This document shows, in pieces, positions 1 to 5,721 of a stretch of DNA of 8,570 nt. A program made the position numbers and the translations under genes. This DNA comes from an uncultured Opitutia bacterium (GTDB taxonomy: Bacteria; Verrucomicrobiota; Verrucomicrobiia; Opitutales; UBA953): positions 1 to 8,570 of the forward strand of contig CALNBE010000287.1 of assembly GCA_937874455.1 (NCBI GenBank), in the 5' to 3' direction. Each line of letters begins with the position of its first letter. Position 1 is the first letter of the stretch. Under the pieces are notes generated by a model. It did not search any database, had not been told where the DNA came from, and saw only the letters and a list, made by a program, of their open reading frames with translations.

Positions 1-161
1 TAAGCTCCGAAATTTTCAATGGTTTGCAAAACTTGAAAAAGAGTAACTCAAACTGGAAAGTCCAAAGTTTAAAGCTGCCGAACGGCGACCTCCCCTCCCT
101 CACCGCCCAAGCCGTCGCCGAGCATGTCACCAACTCCATTTTTAATTCAAAGGAAAATTGA
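1..161 (+). CDS. C-terminal end of an unrecognised protein (partial at left edge)
   Basis: An open frame enters from the left edge (first full codon at 3) and ends at TGA 159-161, giving 52 residues. The tail reads as a soluble, mixed-charge segment with Trp-Lys-Val-Gln followed by LPNGDLPSLTAQAVAEHV and an Asn/Ser/Lys-rich end. I do not recognise the family and assign no function. Its last 15 bases overlap, on the opposite strand, the end of the truncated glycosyltransferase at 147-755, so the two frames converge. The periodic hydrophobic helix before the stop argues for a real C-terminus, but the visible part is short. Confidence 0.45.
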   Translation, partial: SSEIFNGLQNLKKSNSNWKVQSLKLPNGDLPSLTAQAVAEHVTNSIFNSKEN

Positions 162-755
162 AAGAATCAATGGAGAGATGTAGGCGCGGCGGTGATCTGG
201 AATGACCCGCGACATTTCGCCGGAGTCGCGTTGATCGTTTTCGGCGTGATGAAAGGGGTGCCTTGGCGAGACATGTCCCCCAACCGCCTCTCCAAACTGC
301 AAAAATCCATCCACAATATGAGGCGGTGCCGGAGGGAGTTTTTCTCGAATAAAAAAGGCATGCAAATCCTTGGCTGGACCTCGCCCATAGCGGATCTTTC
401 GCGGAGCCTGAATGCAGGGATAAATCAAATTCGCCCGCCAGCTCGCCTGCAAGCAAAGTAGCGCATCAAAACAACGTCCCTTCATGAGTGCTCTCAATGC
501 TTCATAATCCCCCCATCGGCGAGGCTTCTCGATCACAACAAACTCGACACCTAACGTTTCCAAAGAAGCAACCAACGGATACGCAGACCTACCTATCACC
601 CAAGTGATTTTTAATTCCGGCCACTCTCGCAGCAGCATCTTGATCAGGGGCGTCACCATCACCACATCGCCCAACGCAGACAAACGCACCAAACAAAGAG
701 ACCGCAAATCGTCTTTGGCCCGTTGTGTAGATATGGCAGGCATGAGTCCCTTCAC
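147..755 (-). pseudogene. Family 9 glycosyltransferase (LPS heptosyltransferase type), C-terminal half lost
   Basis: The first ~165 residues are a clear glycosyltransferase family 9 N-terminal domain. It opens with a beta strand and glycine loop (LCLVRLSALGDVVMVTPL, about residues 20-37), and later has the ACT-like patch HAFFIREKLPPAPPHIVDGF that precedes the interdomain linker. Known members add heptose or related sugars to the lipopolysaccharide core from ADP-activated donors at the inner membrane. Full-length proteins are about 330-350 residues; here the frame ends at 202, and the nucleotide-sugar binding domain (P-G-x-x-x-K-x-W type motif, GG-x-x-D) is absent. Similarity fades around residue 195 (near 170-175), exactly where the convergent frame on the other strand ends. 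Start: GTG 755, or ATG 743 preceded by AAGGGA at short spacing. Probably a non-functional remnant. Confidence 0.75.
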
Positions 756-785
756 GTTGCTCGCATGATTTTACCAAGCAGAATC

Positions 786-798
786 TGACCTGCTCCCC
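786..798 (+). repeat. Left terminal inverted repeat of the IS3-family element
   Basis: TGACCTGCTCCCC. It pairs with the right end at 1251-1263 with a single mismatch and marks the outer boundary of the element. Confidence 0.75.
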
Positions 799-854
799 TG
801 AAACTGTAAAAGGTTGAACGAGAGTCTTGGGGGGAAATAACGGAACCTAAGACG

Positions 855-947
855 ATGAAAAAGCGATACAGTGAAGAACAAATCCTACGGATCTTATCCG
901 AGGGGAATAGTGGCAAGCCGGTGGCGGAAATCCTGCGTGAGTACGGG
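855..947 (+). pseudogene. IS3-family transposase OrfA, N-terminal fragment
   Basis: It begins with ATG and reads MKKRYSEEQILRIL, then GKPVAEILREYG, the standard opening of the OrfA helix-turn-helix protein of IS3 elements (usual continuation: a second recognition helix with S-E-x-T-F/Y-Y-x-W). Only ~31 of roughly 90-100 residues remain. The homology ends in a run of four G (945-948), where the sequence jumps to OrfB. OrfA normally binds the element's ends and is joined to OrfB by a frameshift to make the active transposase. This fragment ends before the helix-turn-helix is complete. Confidence 0.8.
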
Positions 948-1236
948 GAAGCCGAGCCAAAACGGCTTCATCGAGTCGTTCAACGGAAAACTCCGGGACG
1001 AATGCCTCAACGAGAACGTGTTCCTGTCGCTGACGCACGCGAGAAGCCTGCTGGAAGAGTTTATAGTCGATTACAACGAAGTGCGACCCCACAGCTCGCT
1101 CGGCGCGATGACACCCGGCGAATACAAACGCTCGCTCGAACGCCTGAGTCCCCCTCGGGGGACTCAGGCCAAGAATGTCTCCTTGCCAACCCAATCTACA
1201 ACCAACAACCTCAACCAATCCTCAAACTCTCATTGA
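946..1236 (+). pseudogene. IS3-family transposase OrfB, C-terminal fragment
   Basis: The frame reads GKPSQNGFIESFNGKLRDEC and later DYNEVRPHSSLGAMTPGEY, hallmarks of the C-terminal part of the IS3 OrfB integrase core. The glutamate in I-E-S-F corresponds to the last acid of the DDE triad; both aspartates lie in the deleted part. About 96 of the usual ~280 residues remain, ending at TGA 1234-1236. The frame differs from the OrfA fragment, so no fused protein is made directly. The tail after the conserved region (from about 1140) passes through a strong hairpin (1143-1168) and becomes low-complexity Asn/Ser/Gln-rich. Confidence 0.85.
1143..1168. repeat. Perfect 12-bp inverted repeat with 2-nt loop
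   Basis: CCTGAGTCCCCC at 1143-1154 and its exact complement at 1157-1168 flank the dinucleotide tc. It sits inside the OrfB C-terminal coding part, just before the non-conserved tail. There is no T-run after it, so it is not a typical Rho-independent terminator. Confidence 0.7.
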
Positions 1237-1250
1237 AACCGTGCAGCTTT

Positions 1251-1263
1251 GGGGGGCAGGTCA
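1251..1263 (-). repeat. Right terminal inverted repeat of the IS3-family element
   Basis: GGGGGGCAGGTCA, the inverse complement of TGACCTGCCCCCC. It matches the left end except at one position. The OrfB stop lies 15 bp inside it, as is usual for these elements. Confidence 0.75.
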
Positions 1264-1478
1264 CTGATAAAAATCACCCTTGCACACCAGCCCGCTGTCA
1301 GAGCCAAAAACGAGAGCTGAACATTAGGCACATACAAGAACTTAACAAGCCACCAAAAAACTAGTTTTAAAACATAAATAACTATACCAGAAATCCTTAT
1401 CTGCTAAACCAAGGTATGACACACTAGCCAAAATGTGCTTTCCACACAACAGACAGCTCCGAGCGTTTTCGCACAAAG
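1264..1478. other. AT-rich intergenic remnant without a recognisable gene
   Basis: This stretch separates the IS element from the stop of the second glycosyltransferase. It is clearly more AT-rich than the genes to the right and has no coding signal I can support. A short direct repeat, ATGACACAC, occurs near 1417 and again near 1481 at the gene end. No terminator or RNA gene was seen. Confidence 0.4.
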
Positions 1479-2484
1479 TCATGACACACCATCGCTTTGG
1501 ATGTGCGCCAGGACCGTTTCAACCAGAACATCCGACAGCTTTGGCGCAATAAACAAATGAATGAGTGGGTCGTGATTAATCAGTTGCCGCGGGCCAAGGA
1601 TGACATAAGCTGGGCGACCGCACGCAGCCGCAATATTGGGTGCAGCGGTATCGTTGCCCACACACGCGCGCGCCAAGCTCAATGCCGCCGCACTTTCAAG
1701 AATCGTAGCATTTGTCAAACTTGCGATCCCTCTGCGTAAATTCTCCGGCACTCCTTCCTCTATCTCTCGGGCAAAATCCGCCTCATTTGGCCCACCCAAA
1801 AGCAAAACGCCTCTGCCCTCCTTGATTATCTCTGTCGCCAACGCGGTATAATTTTCCCGCCCCCATTGCTTGACCGGCTCGGATGTACCGATCGCAAAGG
1901 CATAAAACGGACGGGGAAGCTCGGTCAAAAATTTACTCATCTTCTCCATTGCTTCTGCAGGAACGGATAACCTTGGCACAATTGGCTTATTACAAACCCC
2001 ATGTGCAATCGCAAATGCAGAAGCATTCCAATAGACGTCCAACGACGGCCCTGTGTAGCGTTTGATAAAGGGCCCCTCGTTCAAAAACAGGCGCTGCCAC
2101 CACCCAAATCCGTATGCCGAGCGTCGCGGGATGCTGGCCAGCCAAGCGATGATCGCACGGTTCGATTTCCCCGTGAAAAAAAGTGCCCGGCCAAACCGCC
2201 TTGCCTTCAACTCTTCCGCAATCCGCCAAATCCCAATAAGTCCACCATGTTTCCTCGGAGAGCCGCGATCTCCCTTCCTCCGCCGATGGTCGTAATAAAT
2301 CACCTCTTCAACCCAAGGTTCGTTGGCGAGCAACTCATGTGCAAGAGTCGAGGGCTGCGTGATCACCGACACCTTTCCGCGATGACTCCGCTCCGCAATC
2401 AGACGAAAATAAGGGATATGCCAAACAAGATCACCTATGCCCGCAATTGCTGCAAAACAACAGTCTTAGGCCGCGAATCTCCAT
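1479..2484 (-). pseudogene. Family 9 glycosyltransferase (LPS heptosyltransferase type) with N-terminal frameshift
   Basis: From GTG 2372 to TGA at 1479 the frame gives 297 residues of a typical family 9 glycosyltransferase. These include a C-terminal domain with PFYAFAIGTSEPVKQWGREN, the glycine loop VLLLGGPNEADFA, and the donor-site segment CVGNDTAAPNIAAACGRP with its Asp-Thr-Ala-x-x-N core. The family transfers heptose or similar sugars to lipopolysaccharide core. GTG 2372 is too far downstream: in the same frame, upstream codons encode AAIAGIGDLVWHIPYF, the conserved N-terminal strand and GD loop, but that frame meets TAA at 2466-2468 with no usual start. ATG 2484 in a neighbouring frame (MEIRGLRLLF) joins it if one T is removed from the TTTT run (AAAA, 2454-2457), giving 334 residues, the usual length. 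An alternative is ATG 2524 with a base missing near 2437. Either the gene is broken or the sequence carries a one-base error. Confidence 0.8.
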
Positions 2485-2752
2485 CGTCGGAAAGTACTTT
2501 GTCCAATTTATCTTCGTTGATCATCTCGGTTGGGCTACATAGCATGAAGCAACAGGGGCTTGATTCCAGAAAGAAAATACGGCGCAGTGTTTTTTAAGAG
2601 AATAACGGGTAAAGATAGAAAATTGAGCAAAACTTTACCAAAAGCTATCGTCGCTAAGCAGACGAAGGAGTGCCTCGGAAAAGGAGCTTGCGTTGTGAAG
2701 GAAAGAGATGCCTCCGCGAAAAACAGCGAGACAACTCCGCAATAAATTTACA
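2485..2752. other. Degenerate region between glycosyltransferase and integrase remnant
   Basis: No convincing gene. One minus-strand frame ending at TAA 2635-2637 has a protein-like tail (FLHNASSFSEALLRLLSDDS), but its upstream part is only the integrase region read in the wrong frame, so I do not call it. The plus-strand frame at 2560-2745 is Lys-rich and non-descript. The segment is probably debris left by island decay. Confidence 0.35.
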
Positions 2753-3112
2753 TCAACACATTGTATAACATATACATATATAACAGACACAAGGTTTTCG
2801 CGAATCGGGCTCCCGATAATGAGCCAGAGTATACTCCACACAAAAGCGCAGGGAATGCTGCTGGTCTTTGAGTAAAGGAAAAGCCGCCTCTGCCTCCCGC
2901 AATTGGGCATCACGGAGGTACGTTCCAGCGGAGCGCATGCCAGCCTCAGTTTGCGCCGCGCGAATCTCCAAAATGCTTTTTTCGGCCAACGCATCGGCCC
3001 GAGCACGAAAGTTTTTTCGGAGACGTTCTCCAAGAAACCAACCCTCCACACGCCATGATTGCGTGCCGCTCGGATTGCGGTGCGGTTTGATCGTCAGTTG
3101 GGTCTTTTTCAC
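2753..3112 (-). pseudogene. Integrase N-terminal remnant (tyrosine recombinase, arm/core-binding side)
   Basis: The 119-residue frame starts at GTG 3112. It has the pattern KPHRNPSGTQSWRVEGW, then GERLRKNF and a helical stretch with REAEAAFPLL, then a segment ending in YTLAHYREPDSRKP. I associate this arrangement with the N-terminus of tyrosine-type site-specific integrases of Verrucomicrobiota. After residue ~107 the sequence turns into a Cys/Tyr/Ile-rich AT-rich run (near 2755-2790) and stops. The catalytic domain with the R-H-x-x-R-Y residues is missing, so it cannot recombine DNA. It points away from tRNA-Leu(GAG), starting 73 bp from the tRNA 3' end, as expected for an island integrated at that tRNA. 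The family call is from memory of the pattern. Confidence 0.6.
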
Positions 3113-3184
3113 GTAACAGTTGCCACGTCAACTGGCAACTCTTGCCGCCCCAAAACTTAACCCATTCACCATCAATAAGTAAAT

Positions 3185-3268
3185 TGGTGCTCAGGAGGGG
3201 ACTTGAACCCCTACACCTTTCGGCACATGCACCTCAAGCATGCGTGTCTGCCATTCCACCACCTGAGC
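3185..3268 (-). tRNA. tRNA-Leu (anticodon GAG)
   Basis: A complete class II tRNA of 84 nt with encoded CCA. The acceptor stem GCTCAGG (3262-3268) pairs with CCTGAGC (3189-3195), with discriminator A and CCA at 3185-3187. The anticodon stem CATGC/GCATG holds loop TTGAGGT with anticodon GAG at 3233-3235, which reads CUC and CUU leucine codons. The long variable arm (GCC-GAAA-GGT) is typical of leucine tRNAs. The T arm is AGGGG-TTCAAGT-CCCCT. Upstream, TTGCCA (3306-3311) and TTCTAC (3281-3286) could be promoter boxes at a long 19-bp spacing, which is weak. The 3' end faces the integrase remnant and is the likely attachment site of the former island. Confidence 0.97.
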
Positions 3269-3440
3269 AGTAAAGGGCAGGTAGAACTGCGGTTCCCGGC
3301 GTGTTTGGCAACAAAAATTTTCCTCCCCGTCCGGCAAACCGCAACCCGCCGTTTGACAGTCCCTGCATCCTCTGTTCCGTGCATCAAGCCGTCCGCGTGG
3401 GCGGCGCAACCACACACACAACACCAAACCAGTGATGCCG

Positions 3441-3671
3441 ATGAAAACTGCACTTCTGCTGACACTCCTGGCTGCGGGCTCCGCCCTCTCCTTCACCTCC
3501 GTCAACGCCCAACCGCTCTGCACCCCGGCCCCGTCCGCCGACTGTGGTGGCTGTGGCGGCGACAAGGACAAAAAGAAGGAGAAAAAAGAGGAAGCCAGCC
3601 TCTCCAACTGCTGCGACAAGGGTTGCGGCGGCAAGGAAAAGAAAACCGACGGGGACACCAAGGGCGCCTGA
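3441..3671 (+). CDS. Small secreted Cys/Lys-rich protein, unknown function
   Basis: A 76-residue protein with an obvious signal peptide: MKTALLLTLLAAGSALSFTS then VNA, with probable cleavage before QPLC. The mature ~53 residues contain six cysteines in short groups (PLC, ADCGGCGG, NCC, KGCGG) separated by Lys/Glu/Asp-rich stretches (DKDKKKEKKEE and KEKKTDGD). GTG 3432 and ATG 3435 lie in frame just upstream; ATG 3441 gives the best signal peptide, and none has a Shine-Dalgarno sequence. I do not recognise a family. The cysteines could bind metal or form disulfides in the periplasm, which is inference. It is followed within 30 bp by a strong terminator, so it appears to be a single-gene unit. 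An alternative is a chance frame, but the signal peptide plus terminator makes that unlikely. Confidence 0.7.
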   Translation: MKTALLLTLLAAGSALSFTSVNAQPLCTPAPSADCGGCGGDKDKKKEKKEEASLSNCCDKGCGGKEKKTDGDTKGA

Positions 3672-3697
3672 GCCCGCTTCTCCCTTTATTCAAAAAC

Positions 3698-3726
3698 AAA
3701 AGGCGAACCTCCGCGGTTCGCCTTTT
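3698..3726 (+). terminator. Rho-independent terminator, probably bidirectional
   Basis: Stem AAAAGGCGAACC (3698-3709) pairs with GGTTCGCCTTTT (3715-3726) around a 5-nt loop, followed by T-rich sequence on the plus strand and with A-run mirror symmetry on the other strand. It sits between the end of the small secreted protein (plus) and the end of the oxidoreductase (minus), so it can serve both. Confidence 0.9.
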
Positions 3727-3734
3727 TCCTTTGC

Positions 3735-5036
3735 TCAGAGCAAGCTCCACGGGCCGCGCATCGCCCGCCCGCGCATCCGGTTCGCCAGCGGGTCGTTAAC
3801 AAAGGTTTCCTTCGCCGGATCCCACTCCAGCAACCGCCGCCGCTGCATCGCAATCATCCCCAAATTGCAAATCGTGGTCGTGCGGTGCCCGATCGACAAA
3901 TCCGCAATCGGATTCTGCCGGGTGCGGATGCACTCGAAAAAATTCCTCCAATGGTGCCGGCTGCGCGGGATCTGAATTTCCTCCGGGCCGATTTTCTCCT
4001 TCAACAAGGCCCGGTTTTCCGCGATCACCCCGCGCCGCGAAACCTCCAGCCAGCCGCGTTCGCCATGAAAACGGATCACGCCGTCGCCGCGCTGCTCATC
4101 CCGGCTGCGCACCCGCATCTCCACGCCGTTCGCATAACGACAGGCAAAGTAAACCTGCGAGGGCACGGTGAAAAGTCCGCTCGAGGGAAAATCCCCGTAG
4201 CCTTCCACGGACACCGGCCCGCTATCATCCATGCCCAACGCCCACTGCGCAATGTCCACGTAATGACTGCCCCAATTCGTGGTCTGCCCCAGCGCGTAAT
4301 CCAGAATAAAACGGAACTGGTAGTGCGTGCGCTGCGCGGTAAACGGTGCCCAAGGCGCGGGCCCCAACCACATCTCGTAGTCAAATCCCGCCGGCACCGG
4401 CTCCTCGCGCCAAGTGCCCGGACAAAACCGGTTGTTGCCGGGAATGGTGATGTCGATGCCGCTGATTTTTCCCAAACGACCATTGCGAACCAACTCCACC
4501 GTCCGGTGAAAATACCCGCCGGAACGCTGGTGCGTGCCGGTCTGCCCAATGCGGCCATGTTTTTTCATCGCCGCCACCAAAGCCTGTCCCTCCGCGATGG
4601 TCAGGGTCAGGGGCTTTTCAATGTAAACATCCTTGCCGTGCCGGATCGCGTCGATCCCGACCAGCGCGTGCCAGTGGTCGGGCGTCGAAACCACCACCGC
4701 GTCAAGGTCCGGATGCCGGGTGATTTCGCGAAAATCGCCGGTGACCAAGCAGCCGGTTTCCTGCTGCTTCGCCTCCACTTTCCTTTGCGCCGCCAGCGCC
4801 CGCTCCCGGTCCACATCGCAAACCGCCCGCACGTAAACGCCCGCGTCGCTCAGTCCCAGCACGCTGTCCAGATTGAAACCGCCCATCAGCCCGACTCCGA
4901 CAAAGCCCACGTTGATCCGCTTCGAGGGGGCGTCCGCGCCCAGCACCCGCGAGGGAATAATCGAGGGGAACAGCGCGGCCAGCGCCGTCGCCCCGCCCAG
5001 TTTCAAAAAGTCTCTTCTCGGTAATGTGTTTTTCAT
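3735..5036 (-). CDS. Gfo/Idh/MocA-family oxidoreductase with twin-arginine signal
   Basis: A 433-residue NAD(P)-dependent oxidoreductase of the Gfo/Idh/MocA family, which oxidise or rearrange sugars, inositols and related polyols. The N-terminus has a twin-arginine signal (PRRDFLKLGG at 6-15, then a hydrophobic stretch ending near SRVLGA), predicting Tat export of the folded, cofactor-loaded protein. The Rossmann loop is G47-V-G-L-M-G52. The catalytic-lysine motif E-K-P is at 140-142. H258 and D261 in NWGSHYVDIAQW match the active-site region of the family. The C-terminus ends with the common RGPWSL-type tail. Start ATG 5036 is chosen because it begins the Tat signal; the frame stays open upstream to 5510 only by chance. 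It lies 2 bp after the HEAT protein stop and is probably coupled to it. The substrate cannot be told; a glycosidase-type activity as in the related GH109 family is a less likely alternative. Confidence 0.93.
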   Translation of the reverse strand: MKNTLPRRDFLKLGGATALAALFPSIIPSRVLGADAPSKRINVGFVGVGLMGGFNLDSVLGLSDAGVYVRAVCDVDRERALAAQRKVEAKQQETGCLVTGDFREITRHPDLDAVVVSTPDHWHALVGIDAIRHGKDVYIEKPLTLTIAEGQALVAAMKKHGRIGQTGTHQRSGGYFHRTVELVRNGRLGKISGIDITIPGNNRFCPGTWREEPVPAGFDYEMWLGPAPWAPFTAQRTHYQFRFILDYALGQTTNWGSHYVDIAQWALGMDDSGPVSVEGYGDFPSSGLFTVPSQVYFACRYANGVEMRVRSRDEQRGDGVIRFHGERGWLEVSRRGVIAENRALLKEKIGPEEIQIPRSRHHWRNFFECIRTRQNPIADLSIGHRTTTICNLGMIAMQRRRLLEWDPAKETFVNDPLANRMRGRAMRGPWSLL

Positions 5037-5038
5037 GA

Positions 5039-5575
5039 TTATTGCCCGATAAAGGTAATCGCCCGCGCCGCCGCCTCGCGCATCGCCGCGTCCGCAGAGG
5101 AATTTTTCAAAGTCTCCAACGCCGGCACCGCTGCCGGATTCCGCCGCAGGCCCAGTGTGCCGATCAGGCCAAGCAACGCCTCCCCCCGCAACTCCGGCAG
5201 GGCGTCGCGCAACGCCGCATCCACCGCCGCTCCGGGAATCGGTTCCAGCGCCAGCCGCGCCATGTCTGCCGTTTGCGAATCCCGCAACAACGGCACCAGC
5301 GCCGGCACACAAGCCTCCGAACCCGCCAGTGCCAGCATCCGGCAAACAAAATCCCGCGCCGCCCGCGTGCATTTTTCCTCCGCCAACACACCCACCAGTC
5401 TTTTCTCCAGCTCCGCGCACTCCGCTGCCGAGGCCCCGCGCACCGCCTGCTCGATCGCGGAGGCGAACGTTCCGTCCCCACCATACTCCAGCCGCACCAC
5501 TTCCTGCCAAGGTTCCGGGGCGCGATTAAACACCGCGTTTCGCGCGGCTTGCGCACTGTTATTTTCCTTTGCCAT
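5039..5575 (-). CDS. HEAT-repeat protein
   Basis: A 178-residue, alanine-rich, all-helical protein with several HEAT-like helical pairs: CVPALVPLLRDSQTADMAR (about 89-107) followed by LGLIGTLGLRRNPAAVPALE (about 134-153), and a final helix pair ending AARAITFIGQ. Such repeats form protein-binding scaffolds; no catalytic motif or signal peptide is visible, so it is likely cytoplasmic. The start is ATG 5575 without a Shine-Dalgarno sequence. It is the first gene of a two-gene unit: its TAA is followed by TC and then the ATG of the Gfo/Idh/MocA oxidoreductase, suggesting translational coupling and a shared pathway. A role as a chaperone-like or regulatory partner of the oxidoreductase is inference. 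Confidence 0.85.
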   Translation of the reverse strand: MAKENNSAQAARNAVFNRAPEPWQEVVRLEYGGDGTFASAIEQAVRGASAAECAELEKRLVGVLAEEKCTRAARDFVCRMLALAGSEACVPALVPLLRDSQTADMARLALEPIPGAAVDAALRDALPELRGEALLGLIGTLGLRRNPAAVPALETLKNSSADAAMREAAARAITFIGQ

Positions 5576-5721
5576 AAGTTTTCAGACAAGGATTTGCTTC
5601 AAAAGTGCAGTTTTCTCTAGATACTTTGCTCCCGTTTTCATCGGATTTGCCTTGCACCGTTAAACAGATCGTCTGTTTCCCCGCAGCATTTCGCGCCCCA
5701 TTTCCTCTCCGCCATACCTTT
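5576..5721. promoter_or_regulatory. Divergent intergenic region with candidate promoter
   Basis: This 146-bp gap separates the start of the HEAT gene (minus) from purU (plus) and should hold both promoters. A possible sigma-70-like pair on the plus strand is TTGCTT (5594-5599) and TAGATA (5618-5623) with 18 bp between. The match is modest; no operator or riboswitch was seen. Confidence 0.3.

Larger units (their letters stand above)
786..1263 (+). mobile_element. Internally deleted IS3-family insertion sequence (478 bp)
   Basis: The element is bounded by terminal inverted repeats: TGACCTGCTCCCC at 786-798 and the inverse complement of TGACCTGCCCCCC at 1251-1263 (12 of 13 match). Inside are the first ~31 codons of an IS3-type OrfA fused to the last ~96 codons of OrfB. 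Intact members of the family are about 1.2-1.5 kb, so about two thirds of the interior is gone, including most of the DDE integrase core. I see no convincing target-site duplication: flanks are gaatc on the left and ctgat on the right. It could only move if a full-length relative supplied transposase. It lies between two damaged glycosyltransferase genes. Confidence 0.85.

Noticed and set aside
2560..2745. Plus-strand 61-codon frame, Lys-rich
   Set aside because: No recognisable motif, no ribosome site, and located in degenerate sequence between gene remnants; likely chance.
2635..2755. Minus-strand tail with FLHNASSFSEALLRLLSDDS, vaguely glycosyltransferase-like
   Set aside because: The upstream part of the frame is the integrase region in the wrong frame and there is no start near the tail; too short to assign.
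3885..5024. Long plus-strand frame of 379 codons opposite the oxidoreductase
   Set aside because: Arg/His/Pro-rich antisense shadow of a high-GC gene; no domain pattern.
5037..5510. Upstream extension of the oxidoreductase frame (Gly/Ala-rich)
   Set aside because: It overlaps the HEAT gene in another frame and is GC-skewed shadow sequence; the Tat signal clearly starts at ATG 5036.
5605..5721. N-terminal extension of purU from ATG 5605
   Set aside because: The 39 extra residues are not part of the ACT domain, and PurU proteins normally start where ATG 5722 places it.
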